In this document: positions 52,710 through 62,009 of the stretch, one piece after another
How the letters are laid out: the number at the start of each line of letters is the position of its first letter
Numbering within the stretch: the first letter of the stretch is position 1
Source of the DNA: Luminiphilus sp051201685
Lineage (GTDB): Bacteria; Pseudomonadota; Gammaproteobacteria; Pseudomonadales; Halieaceae
Reading direction: 5' to 3'
Assembly (NCBI RefSeq): GCF_051201685.1
Contig: NZ_CP179213.1
Coordinates: forward strand, 1,426,001-1,490,000
Length of the DNA stretch: 64,000 nt
Position numbers and translations under genes: made by a program
The notes under the pieces: generated by a model
What the model was told of the DNA's origin: nothing
Database searches by the model: none
The model's input: only the letters and a program-made list of their open reading frames with translations

Positions 52710-54025
52710 GGCGTCACCGATTGCTTGGCGGCAACCTTACCCGCGGCGCGCAAACCTTGCTTTAAATCAGCGATTAAATCTTTTGGATCCTCCAGACCGA
52801 TCGACAGGCGAATGGTGCCCTCGCCGATGCCTCCGGCAGCCAGTGCTGCGGCATCCATTCTATGGTGGGTCGTGCTTGCTGGGTGAATGACCAAGGACTT
52901 GGCGTCACCCACATTGGCAAGGTGTGAAAACAGATTTAAAGCATCGACAAATGCAATACCAGCTTCCCGACCACCTACAAGGTCAAAGCTGAACACCGCG
53001 CCACAACCTTTGGGCAATAGCGTCTTGGCGAGTGGTTGGTCGGGGTGCCCCTCTAACTCCGGGTAGCCCACGCGGCTCACTTGTTCCTGCTGGCTTAGAT
53101 ACTCAACGACACCTCGGGTATTTTCCACATGACGATGCATGCGAATACCCAGTGTTTCTACTCCCTGCAAAATATGAAATGCCGTAGTAGGGCTCATACA
53201 TGCCCCAAAATCGCGCAGTCCCTCCTTGCGGGCACGTTGAATGAAAGCGGCGGGACCGAATTCTTCGCTGAACACCAAATTGTGAAAGCCTGCATAGGGT
53301 TCGGTGAGGGTTGGAAATTTGCCTGATGCGTCCCAATCAAAGCGTCCGCCATCTACTAGCAGACCGCCAATGACAATGCCGTGGCCACTGAGAAATTTGG
53401 TAGCGGAGTGCATGATGATATCGGCCCCATGTTCAAAGGGCTTGATCAAATAGGGCGTGGTAAAAGTGGAGTCGACCATCAGGGGAAGGCCTGCTTGATG
53501 TGCAACAGCCGCCACCTCGGGAATGTTAAGCACGTCTAGTCCGGGGTTGCCCACGGTCTCGGCAAACACCATTCGGGTATTGTCCTGAATCGCTGCAGCA
53601 AATGCCTGCGGATCCCTCGCATCCACAAAGGTCGTTTCAATGCCGAGTCGGGGTAGGGTATAGGCCAGCAAATTGTGACTGCCGCCGTAAAGTGCGGCTG
53701 CAGCTACGATATGTGACCCTGCGCCCATAAGCGTCATGATGGCGAGAGTTAGTGCGGCCTGACCACTCGCGGTAGCTATGGCGCCTACGCCATCCTCTAG
53801 AGCGGCGATTCGCTCCTCTAACACCGCATTTGTTGGATTGCTGAGTCGAGAGTAGACGTGCCCAGCGCGCTCAATATTAAAGAGCGAGGCCGCGTAGTCG
53901 GAGTCAGGGAAGCAGAAAGAGGCCGATTGATAGATGGGGGTGGCCCGGGCACCTGTAGCGGGGTCGGGTTGCGATCCTGCATGTAATGCTAGGGTGTCTA
54001 GCCCTGGATAGTCTGGTGCTGACAT
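52706..54025 (-). CDS. metY: O-acetylhomoserine/O-succinylhomoserine sulfhydrylase
   Basis: 439 residues, the usual length for MetY (about 430; shorter MetB/MetC are about 390). A Cys/Met-metabolism PLP enzyme that makes homocysteine from O-acylhomoserine and sulfide. Visible are YSRLSNPTNAVLEERIAALE (58-77), the PLP lysine Lys210 in MHSATKFLSGHG, and Asp185 in MVDSTFTTPY that holds the PLP nitrogen. The insertion near YAGFHNLVFSEEFGPAAF is typical of the O-acetylhomoserine type. A strong AAGGAG site is five bases before the ATG. It leads a two-gene operon with the hydrolase. Confidence 0.92.
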   Translation of the reverse strand: MSAPDYPGLDTLALHAGSQPDPATGARATPIYQSASFCFPDSDYAASLFNIERAGHVYSRLSNPTNAVLEERIAALEDGVGAIATASGQAALTLAIMTLMGAGSHIVAAAALYGGSHNLLAYTLPRLGIETTFVDARDPQAFAAAIQDNTRMVFAETVGNPGLDVLNIPEVAAVAHQAGLPLMVDSTFTTPYLIKPFEHGADIIMHSATKFLSGHGIVIGGLLVDGGRFDWDASGKFPTLTEPYAGFHNLVFSEEFGPAAFIQRARKEGLRDFGACMSPTTAFHILQGVETLGIRMHRHVENTRGVVEYLSQQEQVSRVGYPELEGHPDQPLAKTLLPKGCGAVFSFDLVGGREAGIAFVDALNLFSHLANVGDAKSLVIHPASTTHHRMDAAALAAGGIGEGTIRLSIGLEDPKDLIADLKQGLRAAGKVAAKQSVTP

Positions 54026-54337
54026 GGAACTCTCCTTGGTGCGTATCGAACAACGTTGTGCAATGCCTAGCCGGGCTCAAATTTAAGGTGGGTGTTAGTG
54101 AGCTCAACTCTTTCTGTGGCGATCGCCCCGTCATACTGTCTTAAGTGGATTTTCGATGACAGGGGCTTTTGTGGAAGTCGATTGTACTGCTTCAGAAAGT
54201 GGTGGGGTAGCAATGCACAAGAAAAATAAAAGGCGGGGCTTAGCAGCGTAAGCACTGAAGGGGATTTTGGCGGGCAAAAAAAACCGGGGCTATAGCCCCG
54301 GTCTGCTTATTGAGCGCGTCATCTTGCCGCGGCACCT
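54026..54337. other. Intergenic region metY / secreted protein
   Basis: 312 bases holding the terminator at 54275-54302 and, nearer metY, its promoter region. No SAM riboswitch or MetJ-type repeat is recognised, and no ORF. Confidence 0.5.
54275..54302 (-). terminator. Intrinsic terminator of the secreted-protein gene
   Basis: The perfect 20-base palindrome ACCGGGGCTATAGCCCCGGT (54283-54302) is followed on the minus strand by a run of eight T. It lies 36 bases after the stop at 54338. A very stable stem. Confidence 0.95.
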
Positions 54338-55102
54338 TTAGTCGCCGGAGCGCACGAGTGTCGCGGTGTACATTCTAGGGCTGTCGCAGGAGACAACGCT
54401 ACCGATCGTATCCTGTCGGACTTTCCAGCCACCCTGATTTACGTACTTTTCAGAGTTTTCGCCATAGGTGCTCAAATCTGAGACCCAGTTTGACATTTTC
54501 ATTGCGTAGCCAGCGTCCTGGGGGTTGCCGTGTCCCGGTAGATGATAAACGGTGACACCGGGAACTTCCTGTTCATCCAGATAGGCGTTGTATTTTGCCT
54601 GCGCCGCCATCAGGTCTTCCATTTCCATGCCTTCACGAAATGTGCAGTCGCTAAAACTTGCATAACCTGAGGAGGATTCACCGCCGCCGCCACGTACAAT
54701 TAGCGACGCAAATTCCATGTGTGCGCTACACGTCCAAACCTCGTTAAATTTGGCGTTGAGTTCTGCTCCCTCGGTAAACCATGCATCTAGGCTTTTTCCC
54801 ATACCTTTAAAGTCAGGGGTAAAACCGAACCAAAATGCGGTGCGCTCAAAGTCAATGTCAGAACCGAATACGGGGGTCATAACCCAGGCGTAGTAATCGG
54901 TCATGCCCTTTTCGTCCGACCAGGCATTCCACTCGCCAATAACTGACATAAGATCTGCTGGAGCTTTGCCTTCGTTCATTTCGCAGCCGTAAAGTTCAGT
55001 ACCACCAAAGCCGCTGGGCATGTGATGGTCGGCCAGTGCTGCTTGTGTTTGGAGTACGCCAGCCACAGCAACGGCAACTAAGGTTTTTAAGGTATTTTGC
55101 AT
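54338..55102 (-). CDS. Secreted protein of unknown function
   Basis: 254 residues with a signal peptide cut after about residue 24 (VLQTQAALA-DHH), so periplasmic or outer-membrane associated. The mature part has two similar halves: each has Tyr/Trp-rich strands (YYAWVMTPVFGS... and YHLPGHGNPQDAGY), a Cys (LYGCEMNEG, FSDCTFREG) and an acidic helix (LMSVIGEWNAW and LMAAQAKYNAY). This suggests a tandem dimeric alpha-beta barrel or similar repeat. The family is not recognised. GAGGA is well placed, and a strong terminator follows, so it is probably well expressed. Confidence 0.75.
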   Translation of the reverse strand: MQNTLKTLVAVAVAGVLQTQAALADHHMPSGFGGTELYGCEMNEGKAPADLMSVIGEWNAWSDEKGMTDYYAWVMTPVFGSDIDFERTAFWFGFTPDFKGMGKSLDAWFTEGAELNAKFNEVWTCSAHMEFASLIVRGGGGESSSGYASFSDCTFREGMEMEDLMAAQAKYNAYLDEQEVPGVTVYHLPGHGNPQDAGYAMKMSNWVSDLSTYGENSEKYVNQGGWKVRQDTIGSVVSCDSPRMYTATLVRSGD

Positions 55103-55451
55103 TGTTTTTTCCTCGTTTATTTTTATCGTTTTGTTGGTCTAAATTTTTGCAAATTTCAAACACTGAAAACCCTACCTAGGCCGCTGCTTGTCTGTCAAAT
55201 ACCATCCATTGAAGTGTGAATCGGGCATCAAAATAGCGAAAACTTAAGTGCCCACCTCAATAAAAACATAAAATTTCGAGGGTTTTTCCTGTTGGCAGCG
55301 CAGGCGTCATGTGTCTTTTTTAGAGTAGGGCTTATCGCGATGAGAATCGGTAAATGATGGGGGGCGGCAAATGATGAGTGTCGATAAGTAATGAGGCTCG
55401 GCGAGTGAAGCGCAACGGTAGTTGATATCGCAGTGTGAATCGCGGCGGGGA
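55103..55451. other. 349-base gap
   Basis: Promoter region of the secreted protein on the minus strand, then a G-rich tract (55340-55420) with repeated AAATGATG. No gene or terminator is recognised. Confidence 0.4.
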
Positions 55452-55649
55452 CTAACCCACTTCTGGGCTGTCGATTGCATGGTCCATGCCTGCCAGTGTG
55501 TGGGTAAGCCGTTTTTTATAACGACGCTGGCGCCGCCGCGCTTTAGCGGGGTTGGCTCGCCAGCCTTGACGCTTATCATGTACCAGCTCATCAAGGTCGT
55601 CGGCGGTTTGAATGTGCTTACCGTCTGACTCGTAGGTTCTTCGTGTCAT
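55452..55649 (-). CDS. Small basic protein
   Basis: 65 residues, not recognised. An acidic helical start (ADDLDELVHDKR) is followed by a strongly basic stretch (KARRRQRRYKKRL), so it may bind nucleic acid or the ribosome. It has the best ribosome site in the area (GGAGG six bases before ATG), which is the main evidence that it is real. It stands alone between the secreted protein and the PQQ dehydrogenase gene. Confidence 0.65.
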   Translation of the reverse strand: MTRRTYESDGKHIQTADDLDELVHDKRQGWRANPAKARRRQRRYKKRLTHTLAGMDHAIDSPEVG

Positions 55650-55902
55650 TTTAAACCTCCGGTGGGTGTTCGAAGAGTCTTACGTTTCAAGCAACGCAGC
55701 AGCAACTTTTACGGCAGTATGAGTATCAACGAAAGTTGGACGCAAACTCGGGGTATGGCGTGGTTGCGGTTGTGCGGCACATATCAGCTTGAGCTGCTGC
55801 CCAGCGCATCTTAAGGGTGAATTTTCTGCTGCAGAACGTTCCCCGATAACCTCTACGAGGGTTGCTCAGTGGCTAAAACTTTGGCTGCGGGCACATTAAA
55901 GC

Positions 55903-58152
55903 TCACGGAAGATCTTGCTCGGGAGCGTGCCATTCGCCCCCTTGGACACCCTCATCAAATAACCGCCAAGCCTCATCAATCAAATACACGTGTAGGGCCT
56001 CGACTTGATCGGCATTCAATAAATCAGAGAAGTTACCCATGCCGCGTTCTGCCAGTGTGCCTTCGAGTACGATCTGTGCGAATGCCTTATGGGTGTCGCC
56101 GCTCATGCGTCGTAGATCAGGTATTCCTGCACCGCGACCGTCGATGTTGGCGTGGCATTTTGCGCAGTTACGCAAAAACAAAGCCTCTCCCTTGGCTATT
56201 TGTCCGGAGGAACCTTGGCGGGGAACTGCCGGAGGTGCTTTGCTGGTATCTGCGTAAAGTATTTCGGGTCGTTTCGGAACTTTCCCTCCGTTTAATTTAA
56301 AGGCAATCATTCGTCCGGCGTTGCCGTAAGTGTAGGCGGCCATACCGGGTACATAATCGTTGCCATTGCCGCCACCAACTCCTGTTAACAGGGCGATGTA
56401 CTGAATACCCCCCACGCTGTAGCTCATAGGAGCGGCCATCATGCTTGCGCCAACAGATATTTGATGCAGTGTTTCACCGGTATCAGCATCTAAAGCTACA
56501 AGTTCACCGGTTCCGCGACCCTGAAAGACGAGGCCGCCTGCAGTGCTGAGTACGCCACCACCGTTCCAGAATGCGTTCATGTTGCCAATCCAGTGTCCTG
56601 ACGTTTCACGCTCCCAAGCAAGCGTCTGAGTTACGGGGTTCCAAGCCCTTAAAAACCCACGAATAGTGGTGTCGGGTTGTCCTGCGCCCAACACCTCTAA
56701 AGGGGGCAGTGTCTTGGCGAGGGCGCTGTCTAAACCCCATTCGCCGGGGGTCGTAAAAATATACTGCGAGTGGCTGTTCAGCCCTCCTTGTTGATAAGTA
56801 AACGACTCAGTTGGCATAGTCCAAATCGCGCCAGCCTCCTTCACCGGTATATAGACAAGTCCGCTGTCTGGGTTGTAAGACATGGGTTGCCAATTGTGGG
56901 CACCTTGGGGGCCGGGGAATATCAGTTTTGGTTCGTAAAAATACTCAGCCTGCGATGTTTCAACAGGACGCCCAGTCTCGCTGTCAATGTGGCTGGCCCA
57001 GTTAACTTGGGCGTAGGGCTCAGCCGAAATTAGCTCGCCGGAAGCGCGATCTAGAACATAGAAAAAGCCATTCTTCGGGGCCTGCATCAGGACCTGACGA
57101 GATCTACCTCCAATGTCTAAAGTGGCAAGAATGAATTTTTGAGTGGCAGTGAAGTCCCAGTTGTCACCGGGAGTCGTTTGATAGTGCCAGACCAACTGTC
57201 CATTGTCGGGGTTAATAGCAAGAATGGAGGCAAGGTACAGATTATCGCCTCCTTCTGGGCTCCTTAATTTACGTGGATAGGGTGCTGCGTTGCCGGTGCC
57301 CACGTAAAGTAAGTTGAGTTCTGGGTCGAAGGCCATAGCATCCCAAACGGTGCCGCCCAGTCCGACTTCCCACAAACTGTCGGGGTCCCAGGTGGTTGCG
57401 GCGACCTCAAGTTCGGGATGTTCGAAAGGCGGGTTGGGACTGCCCGGTACGGTAAAAAAGCGCCAGCGCAGTTCGCCAGTGTAAATGTCATAGGCCGTGA
57501 TATAGCCTCTAGCATCGAACTCAGCTCCTGCGTTACCGATAATGACGAGATCGTTGGCAATGTAGGGCGCACCGGTAATGGTATAGCCTCGATTGCGATC
57601 GATAAACGTGTCGGCGCGCCAGACAACGGCACCGTCATTTTTATCAAGGGCAAATAGGTAGCCGTCCAGCGCCGCAACGAACAGCGTTTTTTCCGCGATT
57701 GCAACGCCTCGGTTTACGACACCGCAACACACCTTTCGCATGAATTGTGGGTTGATTTCGGGATCAAACTGCCACAGCGATTCCCCGGTCGACGCGTCAA
57801 CGGCAAAGGCAATGCCCTGGGGCCCACTGCCGTACAGCACACCATCGACCATTAGTGGTGTTGCTTCATAGCCATGTGCGGAGGGAAGGTCGATATGCCA
57901 GGCGTAACCCAGTTCAGCAACGTTCTTCCGATTGATTTGTTCTAGGGGGGAGAAGTAGGCCTGTTGGAAATCACCGCCCCCCGTAAGCCAGTTGCCGGGT
58001 TGGGGTGATTCGTCGTCGAGCTTCTGGGCTGCAACTTGGCGGTTGGGCACTGTGTTGTTGTGAATGGACGTTTCTGAGGTGTTTTTCGATGTTTTGCAGG
58101 CGCTTACTAGAGTGAGGGACAAACAACACACCAGGGTGGTGAGGGCTCGCAT
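55903..58152 (-). CDS. PQQ-dependent quinohaemoprotein dehydrogenase, lipoprotein
   Basis: 749 residues from ATG 58152. A lipobox (TLVSAC, lipidated Cys19) marks it as an exported lipoprotein. The eight-blade PQQ propeller has repeated Trp-docking motifs (GELRWRFFTVPGSPNPP, GQLVWHYQTTPGDNWD) and the vicinal Cys142-Cys143 (KVCCGVV) that contacts PQQ in alcohol dehydrogenases. A C-terminal cytochrome c domain binds haem at Cys663-x-x-Cys666-His667 (NCAKCHANIDGRG). It oxidises an alcohol or aldehyde and passes electrons to the respiratory chain. The start overlaps the hydrolase stop (TGATG), so they form an operon. Confidence 0.9.
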   Translation of the reverse strand: MRALTTLVCCLSLTLVSACKTSKNTSETSIHNNTVPNRQVAAQKLDDESPQPGNWLTGGGDFQQAYFSPLEQINRKNVAELGYAWHIDLPSAHGYEATPLMVDGVLYGSGPQGIAFAVDASTGESLWQFDPEINPQFMRKVCCGVVNRGVAIAEKTLFVAALDGYLFALDKNDGAVVWRADTFIDRNRGYTITGAPYIANDLVIIGNAGAEFDARGYITAYDIYTGELRWRFFTVPGSPNPPFEHPELEVAATTWDPDSLWEVGLGGTVWDAMAFDPELNLLYVGTGNAAPYPRKLRSPEGGDNLYLASILAINPDNGQLVWHYQTTPGDNWDFTATQKFILATLDIGGRSRQVLMQAPKNGFFYVLDRASGELISAEPYAQVNWASHIDSETGRPVETSQAEYFYEPKLIFPGPQGAHNWQPMSYNPDSGLVYIPVKEAGAIWTMPTESFTYQQGGLNSHSQYIFTTPGEWGLDSALAKTLPPLEVLGAGQPDTTIRGFLRAWNPVTQTLAWERETSGHWIGNMNAFWNGGGVLSTAGGLVFQGRGTGELVALDADTGETLHQISVGASMMAAPMSYSVGGIQYIALLTGVGGGNGNDYVPGMAAYTYGNAGRMIAFKLNGGKVPKRPEILYADTSKAPPAVPRQGSSGQIAKGEALFLRNCAKCHANIDGRGAGIPDLRRMSGDTHKAFAQIVLEGTLAERGMGNFSDLLNADQVEALHVYLIDEAWRLFDEGVQGGEWHAPEQDLP

Positions 58153-59042
58153 CAATGAGTCTCTTCAGGATCACCAAAAATAAAATCTTTTGATTCTGGT
58201 CGAGAGTAAGGCTGTTCCATAAAGCGTTGAACGGTGGTGTTAAAGAGTATTGGGTCGGTTGCAGGAGTGAAGTGGGTTTCACCGGGAAAAATAGCGAGGT
58301 GTGCCTTGGGCAATGTTTGGTACATGAGCACCGTGTGCTCTTCTCGAATAATATCTTTATCACCCGCCATGACTAATACCGGTGCTTCAATGCTGGCCAG
58401 CTCTGCTAGCGACATATCGGGTAGTTCCCTGAGAAGATAAAAGTGTTGCTTAAGTGCCGTCCAGTTTTGATCCGTATTTCCGGCGGCGATCTGGCGGTCT
58501 ATCTCTGTTGAAAAATCCATCACCCAGTCTACTGCCCAACTGTGTACGGCACTTTTATCGGGACTCAGATTTGCACCCATGACTGCAAGACGATCAACGT
58601 TATTGGGGTAGGCGCGAGCGATCTCAAGGCTAATGTTGCCACCATCACTCCATCCGATCAGTCGTACTGGCGGCAGTTGAAGGTGGTTAATGAGTCCCAC
58701 CCAGTCTGAGGCCATGATTTTGTAGGTCATCTGTTCTTCGGTTATGCCCGATCTGCCATGAGCACGGCTGTCGGCTACTATCACTTGATAGTTCGCCGCA
58801 AAATGGCTGATCTGCGCCGACATATCAGCAATGCTTTGGCCGCTTCCGTGTATCAGCACAAGAGGCTCTCCGGCGCCATAAATCTCGTAATACATTTCGA
58901 TGCCATTGACCGCAAAGAAGCCGCCGGCCTTGTTATTGCTGCCATAATCCGGTGATGAGGCTGAGGCGGTAACCCCGAGGAAGGAGGTAGTAATAGCGGC
59001 GACAAAGAGCGTCAGGCTGAAAAGCCTGCTAGTGATGGACAT
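58152..59042 (-). CDS. Secreted alpha/beta hydrolase
   Basis: 296 residues with a signal peptide (about 1-29, GVTASA-SSPDY), so periplasmic. The oxyanion motif LVLIHGSGQS (61-70), nucleophile Ser132 in LIGWSDGGN (a Gly-Trp-Ser-Asp-Gly elbow), an acid near VMAGDKDII and His in PGETHFTPATDP are present. It resembles esterases and lactonases. The next gene is a PQQ dehydrogenase sharing one base (TGATG). The hydrolase may free an alcohol that the dehydrogenase then oxidises; this is inference. GGAGA precedes the ATG. Confidence 0.85.
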   Translation of the reverse strand: MSITSRLFSLTLFVAAITTSFLGVTASASSPDYGSNNKAGGFFAVNGIEMYYEIYGAGEPLVLIHGSGQSIADMSAQISHFAANYQVIVADSRAHGRSGITEEQMTYKIMASDWVGLINHLQLPPVRLIGWSDGGNISLEIARAYPNNVDRLAVMGANLSPDKSAVHSWAVDWVMDFSTEIDRQIAAGNTDQNWTALKQHFYLLRELPDMSLAELASIEAPVLVMAGDKDIIREEHTVLMYQTLPKAHLAIFPGETHFTPATDPILFNTTVQRFMEQPYSRPESKDFIFGDPEETH

Positions 59043-59401
59043 CTAATTCTCTCCCCGGGCAGATAGCTGACTGCCTCTATATTTATAAAGATGCGGGCTA
59101 AATCTTCCTCTCCTCTCCCGTGTCGTGTTTCAGCCGAAAAGAGACGTGACCCGATGAACTCCTTTGTAGCACATGAGAGCTGCGCAAGCAGCTCACAGTG
59201 CCTCTGCAAGATTTAGGGGCGCCTTGCTAATTAATAGGAGATAGCTGGAGCTTATGTTTGTCGCAGTGAGCGCCTACAACCCAGTCGTCCTTTAGCTGTC
59301 AAATCAAGCACAATATGGGTGGCATTAACAGTCAACTGGGGTAGCCGCCCGCTCGGTTAAAAGCGCCTGGCTCCATAGCCGTGGCTTTGCCAGTCAATGC
59401 G
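59043..59401 (-). other. Leader and promoter region of the hydrolase/PQQ operon
   Basis: 359 bases without an ORF. On the minus strand a likely sigma-70 promoter, TTGACA-N17-TTGTAG, spans 59274-59302. The hairpin GAGCTGC-GCAA-GCAGCTC (59177-59194) lies downstream in what would be a leader of about 220 bases. Confidence 0.5.
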
Positions 59402-60880
59402 CTAGAGCGCGTCCCCGGCTCCCTTAATCATGCCACGCGCCACCGCGATCGCCTTGTTGAAGCTGTGCTCTGAAATATATTCGTTGGTGCCGTGCACAGA
59501 GCGCGCTTGAGCGGCATCGATCGAATTGCCATGAAACCGATACTGATCCTGAGCGAGGTCAACATAATGTCTTGTATCGGTAGTCGCTTGGAGTAATGAA
59601 GGTATTGCAAGTGCATCAAGGTACACCTCGGCTATGGCTGCACTGATTACGGAAAAGCCATCACCGTTTACGTCAGCAACTCCGGGTCGATTTGCCCATC
59701 GGTCATTGCTGATACGTACTGCTGGGTCATCGACAATCTCGGTGATTTCAGCAATCAACATTTCGATCGTGTCCCCCGGCAATAATCGAAAGTTTACTTT
59801 GGCTTCAGCGCGCTGAGGGATCACATTTTCTTTAACGCCGGCATTAAACATGGTGATTGCTGTTGTTGTTCTCACCATGGGTTGGGTGAGTGTTTCTTTT
59901 GCCATTTGCCGAGCAATGAGGCCATCAAAGAGCCAGAGGTTATTGAATAAAAAGCGCTCCGGCTGGGGCATTTCGCCAGCCATCAGGGCCAGCGCACTGC
60001 GCATGGGCTCAACCAGTTTCGGTTTAAAAGGGTTGCTTTCAATGCGATCCAGAGCTCGGGCCAGCGTTCCTATTGCGCCCGTGCTGGCCGGGCTCGAGGA
60101 ATGTCCACCTGCCGCTTGGGTTGATAGTGTTAGCGTGACGTAGCCTTTTTCGGCCACATTGATCATGGCCAGGTCCCGCCCGGGTAGCAATGGGGTGTCG
60201 CGCACCACAAACCCACCCTCGTCGACCATCCAATCGAAGGTGAGGTCAAGCTCGCGCATGCGCTGAGCTAGGGCTGCCGCGCCGTTTTGACCTCCAATTT
60301 CCTCGTCGTGGCCAAAGCCAAAGACTAGTGTTCTGCGGGGTGTGTAGCCCTCGTTGAGCAGAGCTTCCGTCGCCTCCAAGAGGCTGAGAACACCTTGCTT
60401 GTCATCCAAGGTGCCACGGCCGTACAAATTGTTGTTTTCGATAACGCCGGCAAAAGGTGGGTGCAGCCAGTCACCCTCAGTTCCTGCCTCAACGGGTACC
60501 ACATCAGTGTGGGCGGTGAACAACACAGCGTTTTTATCAGCATCACTGCCGGGCCAGCGCAATAAGATGCTGTAGGTGTTGACGTATTCTACGTCTAGCT
60601 GACGAAAGGTTTCGGGATAGGTCAGCGCTAAATGTTCATTGAGGCCCTGAAAAGCACGGTGGTCAATTTCCGACGTGTCTTGAGAGCTTACCGTTTTAAA
60701 CCGCACGGCCTCTGCGAGGTGCTCAAGGGGGGAGGCGCCGAAGCAGAGTTGGACCGGTAAAAGTAATAGGCCGGTTAGAATCAATCCCTTGCGGAGACGT
60801 CTCCAAGCTGTCTTTGCGTTGTTTTTTTCGGTTCTTTGCTTCATGGCCTCGTTGCCTGGTCGTTGGTTGCCGCTAAACAT
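59402..60880 (-). CDS. M20 zinc peptidase (carboxypeptidase S/PM20D1 type)
   Basis: 492 residues. An N-terminal anchor or signal helix (about 31-49, after a basic start) suggests the periplasm. Metal-site residues are His124 and Asp126 (FTAHTDVVPVE), Asp159 (YGRGTLDDKQG) and Glu193 (GHDEEIGG), with a late His in VHGTNEYISEH. The 'P-x-W-x-HPPFAG' block (DWLHPPFAGVI) fits the CPS1/PM20D1 group, which cleave or form N-acyl amino acids and peptides. The ATG has AGGAG nine bases upstream. Single gene; its substrate is unknown. Confidence 0.88.
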   Translation of the reverse strand: MFSGNQRPGNEAMKQRTEKNNAKTAWRRLRKGLILTGLLLLPVQLCFGASPLEHLAEAVRFKTVSSQDTSEIDHRAFQGLNEHLALTYPETFRQLDVEYVNTYSILLRWPGSDADKNAVLFTAHTDVVPVEAGTEGDWLHPPFAGVIENNNLYGRGTLDDKQGVLSLLEATEALLNEGYTPRRTLVFGFGHDEEIGGQNGAAALAQRMRELDLTFDWMVDEGGFVVRDTPLLPGRDLAMINVAEKGYVTLTLSTQAAGGHSSSPASTGAIGTLARALDRIESNPFKPKLVEPMRSALALMAGEMPQPERFLFNNLWLFDGLIARQMAKETLTQPMVRTTTAITMFNAGVKENVIPQRAEAKVNFRLLPGDTIEMLIAEITEIVDDPAVRISNDRWANRPGVADVNGDGFSVISAAIAEVYLDALAIPSLLQATTDTRHYVDLAQDQYRFHGNSIDAAQARSVHGTNEYISEHSFNKAIAVARGMIKGAGDAL

Positions 60881-61007
60881 GGTGCCTTGCTCCTAATGAT
60901 TGCCCAGTTTGTGGCGGGCTAGGTGTCCAGTTTACTCTGGTTGATTCAGCTGCAGGGATATGAGTAGGACTGACTGCGCCCGCTGCCAACGACTCAAGTA
61001 TTTGCGG

Positions 61008-61520
61008 TTACCAATGACTCGTACCCGGTTCGCCCTTAAAAGGTCCTACAACACGGTCTGTAATCCATCCGCCGTAAAAGGTGCCTGGCTGGGCCTGCAC
61101 CCGTTGCCCCTGGACGCTACATTCGACTAACCCCGGGTAAAAAGAAACATGCCCGTCGAGGCGCGCAAAGCTAGCTACGGGATTGCGATATTGCCAGGCG
61201 ATAGCCCCCAGTTCAGCGTGATTTAGTAGTGAGAAATAATTCGCTGTTCCTTTCCACTCGCAAAAACTGCTTCCAACCATGTTGTTTAAAGCCTTCCAGT
61301 TCACATCCTCTTCGGGAATGTAGTAGGTAGGTGGGTGAGCGGTTTCCAGAACGCGTAACGTGCGGCAGCTGTTGGCGAGGTTTAAGCCAGCTAGCGAGAC
61401 ATCGACGCGCTCATCACTGGCCACGAGTGCCGGGGGGCGTGGATAGTCCCACACGGACTCTTGCCCCTCTAAAGGTAAACAAGCGAAATCAGGTCGCTGG
61501 TTGCCAGTAAATTCCCACAT
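61008..61520 (-). CDS. DUF427 family protein
   Basis: 170 residues, soluble beta-rich protein. Family stretches are visible: ESVWDYPRPP near the start, PTYYIPEEDVNW, then FCEWKGTANYFSL and a late HVSFYPGLVECSVQG. DUF427 proteins are common in bacteria and fungi; their activity is unsettled. AAGGA is five bases before the ATG. It lies just downstream of ridA on the same strand (102 bases), perhaps one transcript. Confidence 0.85.
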   Translation of the reverse strand: MWEFTGNQRPDFACLPLEGQESVWDYPRPPALVASDERVDVSLAGLNLANSCRTLRVLETAHPPTYYIPEEDVNWKALNNMVGSSFCEWKGTANYFSLLNHAELGAIAWQYRNPVASFARLDGHVSFYPGLVECSVQGQRVQAQPGTFYGGWITDRVVGPFKGEPGTSHW

Positions 61521-61622
61521 AAATGTTCCTTAGTTACCGTTAGCGATAGCTTCTAACCCGCCGTGAGATTATTCGGCGCCCGTATTAGCACCCTGTGGGG
61601 CCTGCCATCGCACAAACACTCG

Positions 61623-62009
61623 TTAGCTTATGGTCGCAATAGCTTCTATTTCAATCATGAGCTCAGGCAGGGCTAGGGCCCTAACCTCAACGATGGTGTC
61701 TGCTGGATAGGGGGCTGTGAACCATTGTTCCCGTAGCGCTACGATGCGCTCAAAATAGCCCATGTCCGTGAGATAAATGGTGACCTTGACCACTTTAGAT
61801 AGATCGGAGCCACCGGCTTCTAGAGTCCGCTGCAGAGATTGAAAGGTTGCCTCTGCTTGGGCATCAAAATTATCTATGCCCACCAGCTCACCCGTTTCGG
61901 AAATGGCAGCATGGCCCGACAGAAACAACAGGCCGTTGACTTCAAAGCCGGGTGAGATTCGAAAAGGCGCTAGTGGATCTGGTGTGAGTTTAATGGGGGT
62001 CGCGGTCAT
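61623..62009 (-). CDS. RidA family enamine/imine deaminase
   Basis: 128 residues, the standard length for a YjgF/YER057c/UK114 trimer. RidA proteins hydrolyse reactive enamines or imines made by PLP enzymes. The final block VEVRALALPELMIEIEAIA has the Glu of the family but Leu-Ala-Leu-Pro instead of the usual Val-x-x-Leu-Pro with Arg nearby (VEVRALALP keeps the Arg). Other marks are FLSGHAAISETGELVG and QSLQRTLEAGGSDLSKVVK. GGAG precedes the ATG. A symmetric site lies 50 bases upstream. Confidence 0.9.
   Translation of the reverse strand: MTATPIKLTPDPLAPFRISPGFEVNGLLFLSGHAAISETGELVGIDNFDAQAEATFQSLQRTLEAGGSDLSKVVKVTIYLTDMGYFERIVALREQWFTAPYPADTIVEVRALALPELMIEIEAIATIS

Noticed and set aside
55307..55594. 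Minus-strand ORF of 95 residues overlapping the small basic protein
   Set aside because: It has no ribosome site and no recognisable composition; the overlapping 65-residue frame has GGAGG at the right distance.
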